Assembly: GCF_001507555.1 (NCBI RefSeq)
Contig: NZ_LQBO01000001.1
Span: 2,418,001-2,482,000 of the forward strand
Reading direction: 5' to 3'
DNA: 64,000 bases
Source of the DNA: Thiomicrospira sp. XS5
Lineage (GTDB): Bacteria > Pseudomonadota > Gammaproteobacteria > Thiomicrospirales > Thiomicrospiraceae
The notes under the pieces were generated by a model. It was not told where the DNA came from. It did not search any database and saw only the letters and a list, made by a program, of their open reading frames with translations. The position numbers were made by a program, and so were the translations under genes. Of the stretch, positions 34,080 to 43,309 are shown piece by piece (position 1 is the stretch's first letter; each line of letters opens with the position of its first letter).

Positions 34080-34760
34080 TTAAGGCGAAGTCGTCGTGGT
34101 GAGACCCAAAGCATTCCAGGCCTGCATACCACCGCGGTACCAGTAGATTTTATCCGCCGGGTAGCCCATATTCACCAGCGCTTTGATATTGGTGGGTGAC
34201 TGACCGCACCAAGGGCCGTTACAGAACATCACCAAGGTTTTCGCATTGGAAAAATCCCAGATACCGTCATCGACTTTGGCGCCAAACCGGCTGGTCAACA
34301 AATCTTCCACAACGAAGGGTTGATAAGAAGAAGATTCCGGATACAACTGCGTCCACGGGATATTAATGGCACTTGGAATCGAACCTTTTCGAACCCAGTC
34401 CGGGGTACGTGAATCAATAATCATAATGCTTTTATCGCCATCGGAGCGGGCTTTCAAGAACTTCAACATCTCTATTTCACCAATCGTATGCACGCCGGGC
34501 AACAATTGCATCGGTTGCACACAAAACGGCGGACAAGCCCGAGACGTTAACGCATAATCCTCATCAATCGTATTTTTGACGTTCTGGTTACGTTTGATGA
34601 CATACTTTTTGCCATTGTCCATCACCGTGATGGAGGCCAAATCTTTGGTGATGTTCACCTTCTGTTCGGCCGCATACACCAACGAAGTCCCGAACAGCGG
34701 CCCCAAAGGCCCGTTCAGCATCAGCACCAACACAAAGCTCAAAAATGATTTAATCGCCAT
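34080..34760 (-). CDS. Exported rhodanese-like sulfurtransferase
   Basis: 226 residues. A signal peptide (1-30, ending VYAA) is followed by a novel-looking segment and then a single rhodanese domain (about 90-220). The active loop is MFCNGPWCGQSP, with the catalytic Cys180 and a second cysteine at 185; an RACPPFC pair lies at 76-80. It would handle sulfane sulfur in the periplasm, consistent with a sulfur oxidiser but not proof. AGGAGGTG gives it one of the strongest ribosome sites in the window. It diverges from the pcm-like gene. Confidence 0.85.
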   Translation of the reverse strand: MAIKSFLSFVLVLMLNGPLGPLFGTSLVYAAEQKVNITKDLASITVMDNGKKYVIKRNQNVKNTIDEDYALTSRACPPFCVQPMQLLPGVHTIGEIEMLKFLKARSDGDKSIMIIDSRTPDWVRKGSIPSAINIPWTQLYPESSSYQPFVVEDLLTSRFGAKVDDGIWDFSNAKTLVMFCNGPWCGQSPTNIKALVNMGYPADKIYWYRGGMQAWNALGLTTTTSP

Positions 34761-34813
34761 GACACACCTCCTTTCGAAAAAAATCGAAAACCGACTAGCG
34801 GGTTACGACCTCA

Positions 34814-34842
34814 ACGATAGCAATCCATCGACCGACTGTCAA
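34814..34842 (-). promoter_or_regulatory. Sigma-70 promoter of the rhodanese gene
   Basis: A perfect -35 TTGACA, a 17-base spacer and TATCGT (four of six) face the rhodanese gene, giving a leader of about 45 bases. Confidence 0.6.
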
Positions 34843-34848
34843 AAAAAC

Positions 34849-34859
34849 CTAGTCACTAG
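34849..34859. promoter_or_regulatory. Palindrome CTAGTCACTAG upstream of the rhodanese -35
   Basis: An 11-base perfect inverted repeat with a single central base. It sits seven bases upstream of the rhodanese -35 box, where an activator would bind. The binding protein is unknown. Confidence 0.4.
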
Positions 34860-34977
34860 AAAGGTTATTCCACAATCTTTTCACAAAGAATCGCCAGGCC
34901 TGGGCATTTTGCGGATTTCATACAACCTGCCACAATCCACCTTAAATGGATTCGCTGTTTTTTCAAAAAAATTCCGC

Positions 34978-34983
34978 TATAAT
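34978..34983 (+). promoter_or_regulatory. -10 box of the pcm-like gene
   Basis: TATAAT, 109 bases upstream of the start. No convincing -35 was found at the right distance, so strength and exact use are uncertain. Confidence 0.45.
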
Positions 34984-35091
34984 TAAGCGCCCATTTTGAG
35001 ACGGCCGAATTACCCCAAAGCGAAAAAAGCGGGTAAAGACAATGCATAACAATCTCGTACTCAACGGAACCAGAACAAAAGGAACAACTCC

Positions 35092-35739
35092 ATGAACTTC
35101 GAACAAGCGCGCTTTAACATGGTCGAACAACAAATCCGCCCTTGGGATGTGCTCGACCCGAAAATACTGGATTTGTTCATGTCAACACCGCGTCACGAGT
35201 TCGTGGCCGAGTCGCAACAAGCGCTGGCTTATAGTGACATCGAATTGCCGATTGGCGAAGACCAATCCATGTTGCCACCACGCGTCGAAGCCCGTTTGCT
35301 ACAAGCGCTTGACCCGGCCGAAGACGAAACCGTACTGGAAATTGGAACCGGTTCCGGCTACACCACAGCCCTGCTGGCTAAAGCGGCAAAAAGCGTCACC
35401 ACCGTAGAGCTCTTCCCAAGCTTACAAGAAACGGCTCAGCAACGTTTGACCGAATTCGACAACATTACCTTCAAACAAGGCGACGCCAGCCAAGGTTGGG
35501 ATGATGGTCAAACCTACGACGTCATCTTCCTGACCGGCGCCTTGGCCGAGCTACCAGACAGCTACAAGCAGCAACTGAACTTGGGCGGCCGACTGGTTGC
35601 CATCCAGGGTGAAAAACCGACCATGACTGCAGAAGTCTTGACCCGCATCAGCGACACCGAATGGGAAACGGAAGTCTTGTTTGAAACCGTCTTGCCTTAC
35701 CTGGTCAATGCCGAACCGAAATCACATTTTTCCCTTTAA
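35092..35739 (+). CDS. Protein-L-isoaspartate O-methyltransferase-like protein
   Basis: 215 residues of the PCMT family. It opens with FNMVEQQIRPWDV and carries the SAM motif VLEIGTGSGYTTALLA near residue 80, with the post-motif acid in TVELF. The short atypical Pcm lineage that lies near tolC in gammaproteobacteria looks like this. Whether it repairs isoaspartate is unproven for that lineage. AAAAGGA precedes the ATG. It stands alone, convergent with the ligase gene. Confidence 0.88.
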   Translation: MNFEQARFNMVEQQIRPWDVLDPKILDLFMSTPRHEFVAESQQALAYSDIELPIGEDQSMLPPRVEARLLQALDPAEDETVLEIGTGSGYTTALLAKAAKSVTTVELFPSLQETAQQRLTEFDNITFKQGDASQGWDDGQTYDVIFLTGALAELPDSYKQQLNLGGRLVAIQGEKPTMTAEVLTRISDTEWETEVLFETVLPYLVNAEPKSHFSL

Positions 35740-35765
35740 TCAAACACGTTTAACCAAGCCACTTT

Positions 35766-36626
35766 TTACTGCAAATCCTGGTCGGTGCGGACACGCAAAA
35801 AGACCGGGAACCGAGGTTTCCCTTTCTGAGTCAAACCATAATACTTAAACGTCACCCAGGTATTGAGCGTTGGCGGATTTTTACGCTCCGCAGCACTTAA
35901 GCCCGAACCCAGTTTAATCCGCTGTCCTTGCCAATCACATACCAAAGAACCGACCAAACCGTCAAAACGGCCTTTGCCTGGCGTATAGCCAACCACTCGA
36001 CACTCATCATCCCAATAGGTTTTCACTTTCAAGGCCATTTGCGTTCGGCCAGTCACATAGGGTTGTGAAGCCTGTCGTAAAATTAGCCCTTCGGCGCCCT
36101 TTTCAACCAGCCGGTCAAGCGTTTCTTGAACCTGATCCGTAGTTTCAACCGGTATTTGCGGAATCAACTTCACCTGCGGTAAAGCATACTTCCTCAGATA
36201 GGCTTCCAATACCGCAAGCCGCTCCAACAAACCACCCGGCTGATTCGGTGCTTCAAATACTTGATAAGTGATTTTCCTCCATCGGCTATCCGGTTCCTGC
36301 TGACGCACAATGGAAACGATGTTTTCAAAATCTTGGCGCTTGGTCCAAAGCTCACCGTCCAATTCAAACTTCGGAAAGCCTTTCAAAAACCAAGCTGGGG
36401 CATGAATCACCTGACCACCACGCGACAATAACTGCTGACCGTTCCAGTAAGCTCGAACCCCATCCAGCTTTTCACTCATCAACCAACCTCGAACGTCGAC
36501 TTTACCCGTCTCATACACCTTAGGTAAAAAAAGGTCAGGACGGCCTTCGGAATTGGCCGTTGTAAAAACCAGCAAACCGCTGCACAAACAAAAAAGGAGG
36601 CCAAGCCTCCTGATTATTGGATTCAT
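35766..36626 (-). CDS. Exported ATP-dependent DNA ligase
   Basis: 286 residues: an N-terminal signal peptide (about 1-26) followed by a minimal ATP-type ligase. The nucleotidyl-transfer motif is SEKLDGVRAYW with catalytic Lys53; DGELW (motif III), EGLILRQ (IV) and LKVKTYWDDE (V) follow, then a small OB fold. Such Lig E-type enzymes act outside the cytoplasm and are linked to competence or extracellular DNA. It lies 12 bases upstream of nothing but directly follows comEA in the same direction, so the two are probably one unit, partly separated by a hairpin in its own first codons. Confidence 0.92.
   Translation of the reverse strand: MNPIIRRLGLLFCLCSGLLVFTTANSEGRPDLFLPKVYETGKVDVRGWLMSEKLDGVRAYWNGQQLLSRGGQVIHAPAWFLKGFPKFELDGELWTKRQDFENIVSIVRQQEPDSRWRKITYQVFEAPNQPGGLLERLAVLEAYLRKYALPQVKLIPQIPVETTDQVQETLDRLVEKGAEGLILRQASQPYVTGRTQMALKVKTYWDDECRVVGYTPGKGRFDGLVGSLVCDWQGQRIKLGSGLSAAERKNPPTLNTWVTFKYYGLTQKGKPRFPVFLRVRTDQDLQ
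36595..36611 (-). terminator. Terminator-like hairpin inside the ligase signal-peptide codons
   Basis: AGGAGGC-TTG-GCCTCCT followed by six T residues on the minus strand is a good intrinsic terminator for comEA. It lies within codons 6-11 of the downstream ligase, so read-through or an internal promoter is needed for ligase expression. Confidence 0.6.
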
Positions 36627-36638
36627 TTGCTGTCTCGA

Positions 36639-36911
36639 TTATTTCTTATCCGACAACAAAATATCGCTCTTGTTCTTCTCAAGCGTCTTGACGCCAATGC
36701 CTTTGACATTCGCCAGCTCATCAACGGACTTAAATCCGCCGTGCGCTTTACGGTATTCAACAATCGCTTGCGCTTTTACTTCACCCACACCACTCAAAGC
36801 ATCGGCAATTTCACTCGCCGAAGCGCTGTTGACATTCACCGGTGCCGCCATAACGTAGGAAGCAAAAAACAAACTGAAAACAAGTGCAACTAATCTAATC
36901 ATCGTTATCAT
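36639..36911 (-). CDS. comEA: ComEA-like helix-hairpin-helix DNA-binding protein
   Basis: 90 residues: signal peptide (1-22, cleaved after VMA) and one tandem helix-hairpin-helix unit (VNVNSASASEIADAL, GVGEVKAQAIVEYR, GGFKSVDELANVKGIG). This periplasmic form binds incoming DNA during transformation in gammaproteobacteria, acting as a ratchet. It is 12 bases upstream of the exported ligase, supporting a DNA-uptake or extracellular-DNA role for both. Confidence 0.92.
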   Translation of the reverse strand: MITMIRLVALVFSLFFASYVMAAPVNVNSASASEIADALSGVGEVKAQAIVEYRKAHGGFKSVDELANVKGIGVKTLEKNKSDILLSDKK

Positions 36912-36985
36912 CCTTTAACGTTTAATATTAAAAATTACGCACTAAAGCGTAACAAAGATCATAACGCAAAAACATCAGAAACACA

Positions 36986-37006
36986 AAACCCCGCAATGCG
37001 GGGCTT
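36986..37006 (-). terminator. Terminator downstream of the choice-of-anchor lipoprotein gene
   Basis: Six-base CCCCGC/GCGGGG stem with a three-base loop, extended by A/T pairs and a T-run on the minus strand. It lies 26 bases past the lipoprotein stop. Confidence 0.85.
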
Positions 37007-37031
37007 TGCAAACTTAAAAAACGTCAATCAA

Positions 37032-38816
37032 TCAGTCAGACAACCTCGTTAGTTTGACTTCATAAATCGCCGTCGTACCACTGACTTCGTTGCCAACAAT
37101 CAAGTACGGCTTTCCTGACCCGCTATCCGACGCTGAAACAAACTTAAAACCTTCTGGCCCTAAATCGCCCGCATCCACACTGTATGTCGAACCGGAATTA
37201 TCGTCCGGATCAATGGAAAGATCCCGATCATTGATATATTGAACATATTGTGGCGCGTAAGGGTTGGAGACGTCATAAACCATAATGCCCCCCATTCGCT
37301 CCAAACCGATGAATGCATAGGTATGACCATTAACCTGCCCTACCGTAATCGCCTCCGGCTCCGGACCTTTATTATCGGAACGATCATCCCCGGAATTTTC
37401 GGCATTATCGTTATTGAAATCATCGCCATAACGTAAAGCTGTCAAACGTTCAAAATCGCTACCGGAGTCAAACACCTGCTCGCCGGTTTCGGCATCCCAA
37501 ATCGTAAAGGATCTGGCGCCATAAGCGTATAGTTTCTCGAAATCCGTGCCACCGTTTTGAACAACACTGGTATGGTAAGAGAATTTCAAACGTCGTAACT
37601 CATCGTCATCGCCAAACCCGCCGTTATCCGAAGACGTCATATTCGAATCCAGGGTGACGTTATCGGAATCGTAATAATCCTTAGCCGAAAACGCATCAAC
37701 ACAGTTATCCGAGCTGTCGAAATAATAACCCGCCGCTTCGCAAGCCGCCTGATCCGTTACGTTTTCCAACCAATCCTGGCGATCATCACCTTCGTTGGCG
37801 GTCAATAAATAGGTTTTGCCATTGTAAGTCATGGACGTAATGGAATCCGGCATATACATTCCCATCACCGGCCAGTTCTGAATATGAACACCGTCCTTCT
37901 GACTGGCATCCAGCTCATTGCCGGGAATCGAATGATCCTTAAATCCTAAGCCGATAATTTTATCAACCGAGCTATCATTTAAATTAATCACCGCAACCGC
38001 GTTGGATTCCTGCAAGGTCACATACGCCTTCGAATTATCAGCCGCCACCGAAATGTACTCCGGCTCAAAACTCTGGGCCACCGTCGCTTTATTGTCCGAA
38101 GTTGTCGCGCTGAAACCATCCAATACCATTTTATCGGTCGGCAATTCACCATTTCGAGAGCCACCGACATTGAAATCGGTAAAACCAATATTGATCACGG
38201 AATAGTCACTCATGGAAACCACACTGACCGAACCGTCAGGGTCCACGGAATAATCACTGTTCGGTTCGCCTTCATTGGCCACCAGCACCTTCGAACCATC
38301 CGGTGCAAACGTCACCATATCCGGCAAAGCCCCCACTTGGACGGCACGGGCATAAGACAAGTCAGATGTATTTAAAAAAATGACCCACCCATTATCGGTT
38401 TTGGTATTCGCTTCGACGGCCACGGCCGCATAGTCTCCGTAAACCGAAATACTGTTAGCGGCTCCCACTTCGGAAGTAGCTGACACAATCGCGTTATCAA
38501 CCAACATCTGGGCCAGATCCAAACTGCCATATAAAGCCGGTTGCGCCGACGTCAAATCCGAAAATACGTCCACTCGGCCACTGTCGGCATTAACCACAAA
38601 AATACGGTTGTGCTGCTTATCATAATCGACAATCTCCGCCGCACTGACATCAAAGCCCTGAGAAGCCGTACGTCCAACACGCTCCAGCCCAACCACTTGG
38701 CTGGATGCATCTTTTCCATCCACTCCATCGGACCCGTCATGTCCATCGCCCCCGCAACCAGTCAAAAATAGAGACACCCCAAGTAAACCATAAACTGGAA
38801 AAAGTCGATATTTCAT
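37032..38816 (-). CDS. Large lipoprotein, choice-of-anchor I / beta-propeller family
   Basis: 594 residues from ATG 38816. The lipobox LFLTGC is at about residues 15-20, followed by a Gly-Asp collagen-like stretch (GDGHDGSDGVDGKD). The body is a beta-propeller-like surface protein of the choice-of-anchor I type related to some alkaline phosphatases, with many Asp-rich loops and VLVANEGEPNSDY and LLTANEGDDRQDW, the family's recurring NEG motifs. It is probably outer-membrane or surface exposed. A hairpin (38824-38852) lies right before the start. It begins 100 bases beyond the end of the rhamnose/T1SS unit. Confidence 0.82.
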   Translation of the reverse strand: MKYRLFPVYGLLGVSLFLTGCGGDGHDGSDGVDGKDASSQVVGLERVGRTASQGFDVSAAEIVDYDKQHNRIFVVNADSGRVDVFSDLTSAQPALYGSLDLAQMLVDNAIVSATSEVGAANSISVYGDYAAVAVEANTKTDNGWVIFLNTSDLSYARAVQVGALPDMVTFAPDGSKVLVANEGEPNSDYSVDPDGSVSVVSMSDYSVINIGFTDFNVGGSRNGELPTDKMVLDGFSATTSDNKATVAQSFEPEYISVAADNSKAYVTLQESNAVAVINLNDSSVDKIIGLGFKDHSIPGNELDASQKDGVHIQNWPVMGMYMPDSITSMTYNGKTYLLTANEGDDRQDWLENVTDQAACEAAGYYFDSSDNCVDAFSAKDYYDSDNVTLDSNMTSSDNGGFGDDDELRRLKFSYHTSVVQNGGTDFEKLYAYGARSFTIWDAETGEQVFDSGSDFERLTALRYGDDFNNDNAENSGDDRSDNKGPEPEAITVGQVNGHTYAFIGLERMGGIMVYDVSNPYAPQYVQYINDRDLSIDPDDNSGSTYSVDAGDLGPEGFKFVSASDSGSGKPYLIVGNEVSGTTAIYEVKLTRLSD

Positions 38817-38823
38817 CCTATAC

Positions 38824-38852
38824 AACCCTATTCATAAGTAAAAATAAGGGTT
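38824..38852 (-). other. Hairpin just upstream of the lipoprotein start
   Basis: AACCCT and AGGGTT with extra A/T pairing form a stem that ends seven bases before the ATG. It may be the weak end of the upstream operon or a translational control element; no U-run supports termination. Confidence 0.4.
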
Positions 38853-38926
38853 GATTTTATCGACTGAAAATAACAGAAGTGTGACAGGTTATTGACGTGG
38901 AAATGAAACCCACAACAAAAAAGGCA

Positions 38927-39859
38927 TCACTGAGCGAGATATTGACGCCACCATCTTGGATGCATACTAAATTTAATCACTAACTGGCTTGGTAGCCAAC
39001 GATAACGACGACCCAAATGGTAGCCAAGAAACTTTAAACCATTCCGTAAAAAAAACTCAAAAAATTGAGCATAACGTTTTTCTTTAAACAATAAACGCCA
39101 TTCCGATTTTACATACTTCCACCCTTCACTCCCCACTTGGGTAAAATCCGCCAAACTACCTGACTCCATGCGGTGAAAGGCTCCGACATCGAAATACCGT
39201 CTAAACTCCTGTAAAACCGAATAATTATGAGAATGAAAAACACAAGCTTCAGACACATAAGCTAATGAATACCCTGCCTTCAGCAGCTTCACGCCCGCAT
39301 AAAGATCCTCACTAATCAATAGGCCATCTGGAAACCAGCCAACATCATCCATAGCCGAACGACGGTAAGCGCAAAAGGCATTCGATAAAAAAGCCGCTTT
39401 AATCCCCTGCTCTTTAACATCTGACAACGAATATATATGACTTTTTCCTGGGTAATTAAACCCTCTTAAGTGCCTGGCAAAAAAGTGTGCATCTTCATGC
39501 GGAAGCTGTCGCCCGTATGCAGCTCCTACAGCCGGGTTCTCAAACGCCAAAGTCAACCTATAAAGGTCATCCTTAGACACAGGGAGCGCATCCTGGGTTA
39601 AAAAAACAACAACATCGGAATCACAAGTTTGTGCCGCCAACGTACGAGAACCACCATGATCAAAATCATCGGGCGAGATAACATGTACCTGATCGAATCC
39701 AATATCTTCGAGTTGTTGTTCCGTTCCATCTGTTGATGAAGAATCCCAAAACACACAGGTAATATTCTTGTCGGCTTTCAATGCACCAAGGAATGCCATA
39801 TAACGTGGTGTTAAAAAGTCAATCGCATTGTAAAAAGGAATCACAACACAAATGGCCAT
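38927..39859 (-). CDS. Family 2 glycosyltransferase, probable rhamnosyltransferase
   Basis: 310 residues from ATG 39859, just after the rfbB stop; an upstream frame exists but overlaps rfbB deeply. The GT-A fold is visible: VVIPFYN at the start, WDSSSTDGT, the rhamnosyltransferase-type DFDHGGSRTLAA, then FLTQDALP (DxD region) and ISEDLYAGVKLL. It should add rhamnose to a surface glycan, with the sugar donor made by the four rfb genes immediately upstream in the same transcript. Confidence 0.87.
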   Translation of the reverse strand: MAICVVIPFYNAIDFLTPRYMAFLGALKADKNITCVFWDSSSTDGTEQQLEDIGFDQVHVISPDDFDHGGSRTLAAQTCDSDVVVFLTQDALPVSKDDLYRLTLAFENPAVGAAYGRQLPHEDAHFFARHLRGFNYPGKSHIYSLSDVKEQGIKAAFLSNAFCAYRRSAMDDVGWFPDGLLISEDLYAGVKLLKAGYSLAYVSEACVFHSHNYSVLQEFRRYFDVGAFHRMESGSLADFTQVGSEGWKYVKSEWRLLFKEKRYAQFFEFFLRNGLKFLGYHLGRRYRWLPSQLVIKFSMHPRWWRQYLAQ

Positions 39860-39867
39860 ACCGGAAA

Positions 39868-40947
39868 TCACACTGTACGTCTTTGGTAAGAATGATTTTT
39901 TACCGACGTCCACCAAGTTTCATTTTCCAGATACCACATCACCGTTTTACGCAAACCCGACTCAAAGGTCTCCTTGGGTTTCCAGTCCAACTCCTTTTCA
40001 ATTTTGGAAGCATCGATGGCATAACGGCGATCATGACCCGGCCGATCTGAAACAAAGGTAATCTGTTCCGAATAAGCGCGTTCTTTTGGCCGAACATCAT
40101 CCAGAATCGAGCAAATGGTTTTGACCACCTCAATATTTTGTTTTTCGTTATGACCACCGATATTATAAGTTTCGCCCACGCGCCCCTCAGTCGCCACCAA
40201 CACTAACGCTCTTGCATGATCTTCCACATACAACCAATCACGAATTTGATCGCCTTTCCCATAAACAGGCAAAGGCTTGGCATCCAGTGCATTTAAGATC
40301 ACCAACGGGATCAACTTTTCTGGAAAATGATACGGCCCGTAATTATTTGAGCAATTGGTCACAAGCGTTGGCAAACCATAGGTTCTTTGCCAGGCACGTA
40401 CAAGGTGATCACTGCTGGCCTTGGAAGCTGAATAAGGTGAACTCGGCGCATAAGCCGTACACTCGGTAAACAAAGGCAAACTCGCACTTTCAACATCATT
40501 CAACTCATCTGGGTGAGGCAAATCACCATAAACCTCATCTGTTGAAATATGATGAAACCGGAAGTTCGCTTTTTTATCCCCTTCAAGCTCAGACCAATAG
40601 GTTCTAGCCTGTTCCAAAAGTGTATAAGTTCCCACAATATTCGTCTGAATAAAATCGCCCGGTCCATCAATTGACCTATCCACATGAGATTCTGCCGCCA
40701 AATGCATGACCAAATCCGGCTGATACTCTGAAAAGACGCGCTTTACCGACTCGACGTCACAAATATCGACTTGTTCAAAAAAATAACGCGAATCACCACT
40801 GACCGATGACAAAGAATCCAAGTTTCCGGCATAAGTTAATTTATCTAAATTAACAACAACATGAGCAGTCTCTTGAATCAAATACCTTATGACAGCCGAA
40901 CCAATAAAGCCCGCACCACCCGTTACCAAAATTGTTTTTGCAATCAT
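39868..40947 (-). CDS. rfbB: dTDP-glucose 4,6-dehydratase
   Basis: 359 residues from ATG 40947. It is an extended short-chain dehydrogenase with NAD motif TGGAGFIGS near the N terminus, the RmlB-specific [10 protein letters not shown], and the catalytic [10 protein letters not shown] (YxxxK). It forms dTDP-4-keto-6-deoxyglucose, second step to dTDP-L-rhamnose. It follows rfbD by 14 bases. The order A-C-D-B differs from the textbook rfbBDAC order. Confidence 0.96.
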   Translation of the reverse strand: MIAKTILVTGGAGFIGSAVIRYLIQETAHVVVNLDKLTYAGNLDSLSSVSGDSRYFFEQVDICDVESVKRVFSEYQPDLVMHLAAESHVDRSIDGPGDFIQTNIVGTYTLLEQARTYWSELEGDKKANFRFHHISTDEVYGDLPHPDELNDVESASLPLFTECTAYAPSSPYSASKASSDHLVRAWQRTYGLPTLVTNCSNNYGPYHFPEKLIPLVILNALDAKPLPVYGKGDQIRDWLYVEDHARALVLVATEGRVGETYNIGGHNEKQNIEVVKTICSILDDVRPKERAYSEQITFVSDRPGHDRRYAIDASKIEKELDWKPKETFESGLRKTVMWYLENETWWTSVKNHSYQRRTV

Positions 40948-40961
40948 AATATCTACTATTT

Positions 40962-41843
40962 TTAAACCGTTTTCTGCAACTGCCCCATACACTTTTCTAA
41001 CGATTTTCGCCAATGTGGAATCGACAAATCAAAGGACACTTTTATTTTTCGTTTGTTTAATACACTGAAAAAGGGCCGTTTAGCCACTGTCGGAAATTCC
41101 GAACTTTCGATTGGGACAACATGATTCTCTAGGCCAGTCAACTCAAAAATGGCGCATGCAAAATCATACCAGCTCGCAACCCCCTCGTTGCTAAAATGAT
41201 AAACCGTCATTTCAGGCTTCATCGAATGCTTTTCATAATGTGAAATCAACGTGATAATCGCATTCGCTAAATCCACCGCATAAGTCGGCGAACCAATTTG
41301 ATCGCCAACAACTTTCAACGTATCCTGCTGCTCAGACAAGCGCAACATCGTCTTGACAAAATTATTTCCAAATTGCGAAAACACCCAACTGGTTCGAATA
41401 ATACAGCCTAACGGCTTCACCAGCCGAATCGCTTGCTCTCCCTTCAGCTTTGTCTCACCATACACGCCCAACGGATTGGTTGCATCACTTTCAACGTAAG
41501 GACGACATTGTGTTCCATCGAATACATAATCCGTACTGATATGAATCAAAACCGTATCCGTTTTTTTCGCTATTTGAGCAATTTGTTTCACCGCACGATG
41601 ATTAATGGCTTCCGCCAAATCACTCGCCTCTTCAGCTTTATCAACCGCCGTAAAGGCCGCACAATTAATAATATAATCAAACTGGCGATTCTGAAAAAAA
41701 GCCTGTATCTGCTTTGGCTGCGTTAAATCCATATCCGAACGGCCAACAAATTCAAAAACCGGCTCCAATACGTTTTGTGTACACAACTTTAAAGATTGAC
41801 CCAGCTGACCGTCACGCCCAATGACCAAAACCTTCTTAGCCAT
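40962..41843 (-). CDS. rfbD: dTDP-4-dehydrorhamnose reductase
   Basis: 293 residues from ATG 41843 ([17 protein letters not shown]), overlapping rfbC by 8 bases; the frame continues 78 codons upstream inside rfbC without meaning. It is the last enzyme of dTDP-L-rhamnose synthesis, reducing the 4-keto group with NAD(P)[11 protein letters not shown] and the active-site Tyr in [11 protein letters not shown] are plain. Confidence 0.95.
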   Translation of the reverse strand: MAKKVLVIGRDGQLGQSLKLCTQNVLEPVFEFVGRSDMDLTQPKQIQAFFQNRQFDYIINCAAFTAVDKAEEASDLAEAINHRAVKQIAQIAKKTDTVLIHISTDYVFDGTQCRPYVESDATNPLGVYGETKLKGEQAIRLVKPLGCIIRTSWVFSQFGNNFVKTMLRLSEQQDTLKVVGDQIGSPTYAVDLANAIITLISHYEKHSMKPEMTVYHFSNEGVASWYDFACAIFELTGLENHVVPIESSEFPTVAKRPFFSVLNKRKIKVSFDLSIPHWRKSLEKCMGQLQKTV

Positions 41844-42411
41844 AATAATTAACACCGTATTCAAAGTGGCAAGGCAAATCCGCCAGGCCTGGTTGGTTTT
41901 TATCCTTCTCTGACAAGGACACCGAATCACTCGCAATTTGCCACTCAATTCCAAGACTCGGTTCATCATAAGCCAAACCAAAGTCATGATCCGGCGCATA
42001 ATAATTATCCACTTTATAAGCAAAAATTGCCGTTGGGCTAAGCACAACAAAACCATGTGCAAACCCTCTTGGCACAAATAATTGATGCTTATTTTCCGAG
42101 CTGAGCACCGCCGTTACAGCTTGACCAAATGTTGGACTTCCATACCGAATATCCACGGCCACATCCAGCACTTTCCCCTCAACCACACGAACCAACTTAC
42201 TCTGAGCAAATGGCGGACTTTGATAATGCAGTCCTCGCAACACACCATATGAAGACTTCGACTCATTATCCTGAACAAAATTCACTTGATACCCCAGCGC
42301 TTTTTCTAACGCATCCTGGCGGAAGGTTTCAACAAAATACCCTCGCTCATCCCCAAACACTTTCGGCTTCAGCAACAAGACCTCTGGAACCGCCTGTTTT
42401 ATAAATTCCAT
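41836..42411 (-). CDS. rfbC: dTDP-4-dehydrorhamnose 3,5-epimerase
   Basis: 191 residues, a cupin epimerase. The signature RGLHYQSPPFAQSKLVRV and the later FVPRGFAHGFVVLS contain the catalytic His. It begins on the base after the rfbA stop (TAGATG) and overlaps rfbD, so translation is tightly coupled. Confidence 0.96.
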   Translation of the reverse strand: MEFIKQAVPEVLLLKPKVFGDERGYFVETFRQDALEKALGYQVNFVQDNESKSSYGVLRGLHYQSPPFAQSKLVRVVEGKVLDVAVDIRYGSPTFGQAVTAVLSSENKHQLFVPRGFAHGFVVLSPTAIFAYKVDNYYAPDHDFGLAYDEPSLGIEWQIASDSVSLSEKDKNQPGLADLPCHFEYGVNYYG

Positions 42412-43296
42412 CTACACTCGCTTCTCTTCAGCACATTGTTGTAAATAAAGCCCATACTGATTTTTCATTAACGGTTGAGCCAAGGCCAGCAACTGTGCTT
42501 TGGAGATATAACCCATTTCAAATGCAATTTCTTCCAAGCAAGCCACCTTCAATCCCTGACGCTTTTCAATCGTTTCGATAAAAGCCGATGCTTCTAACAA
42601 ACTTTCATGCGTTCCCGTATCCAACCAAGCAAACCCTCGTCCCATCAGTTCAACCTTCAAACGATTTTCTGACAAATACATTTGATTAACGGACGTAATT
42701 TCAAGTTCACCGCGTTTTGAAGGCGTCACCTGTTTTGCTTTTTCAATGACATCATTCGGATAAAAATACAACCCCGTCACAGCATAATTTGAAAGTGGCT
42801 TGCTCGGTTTTTCTTCCAAGCTCATCACATTCCCTTCATCATCAAACTCCGCCACACCATAGCGTTCCGGGTCCTGAACATGATAACCAAACACCGTCGC
42901 TTTAGACTCCTGTTTCGCATTATCTACTGCACTCGCCATCATCCTTGTTAAATCATGACCATAATAAATATTATCCCCCAAAATCAAACAGACATCCGAA
43001 TCGCCAATGAAAGACTCACCCAGAACAAAAGCCTGCGCCAAACCATCCGGAGACGGCTGTACGGAGTATTCGAAATGCATCCCCAGCTCACTTCCATCGC
43101 CTAAAAGGCTCTGAAAACTCCCCTGATCCTCCGGGGTCGTGATAATCAATACTTCCCGAATACCGGATAACATCAAAACCGACAAAGGGTAATAAATCAT
43201 CGGCTTATCATAAATTGGCACCAGCTGCTTGGATACCCCTTTCGTTATCGGATATAAACGCGTCCCCGAACCACCCGCTAAAATAATTCCTTTCAT
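42412..43296 (-). CDS. rfbA: Glucose-1-phosphate thymidylyltransferase
   Basis: 294 residues. The nucleotidyltransferase start [16 protein letters not shown] and the metal site in ILGDNIYYG are typical, and GLAWLDTG-like [15 protein letters not shown] is near the C terminus. It makes dTDP-glucose, committing sugar to rhamnose. It begins 13 bases after the HlyD-family gene with AAGGA upstream, linking sugar synthesis to the type I secretion genes. Confidence 0.96.
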   Translation of the reverse strand: MKGIILAGGSGTRLYPITKGVSKQLVPIYDKPMIYYPLSVLMLSGIREVLIITTPEDQGSFQSLLGDGSELGMHFEYSVQPSPDGLAQAFVLGESFIGDSDVCLILGDNIYYGHDLTRMMASAVDNAKQESKATVFGYHVQDPERYGVAEFDDEGNVMSLEEKPSKPLSNYAVTGLYFYPNDVIEKAKQVTPSKRGELEITSVNQMYLSENRLKVELMGRGFAWLDTGTHESLLEASAFIETIEKRQGLKVACLEEIAFEMGYISKAQLLALAQPLMKNQYGLYLQQCAEEKRV

Positions 43297-43309
43297 TCTG
43301 TATCCTTAA

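Larger units (their letters stand above)
34761..35091. other. Divergent promoter region, rhodanese / pcm-like
   Basis: 331 bases without a gene. It holds the rhodanese promoter (34814-34842), the CTAGTCACTAG palindrome just upstream of it, one CCAGGCCTGG copy (34894-34903) and a TATAAT box (34978-34983) for the pcm-like gene. No RNA gene or further frame is supported. Confidence 0.7.

Noticed and set aside
41844-42077. Longer rfbD start 78 codons upstream
   Set aside because: The extra part lies within rfbC in another frame; rfbD homologues begin at the [12 protein letters not shown] stretch.
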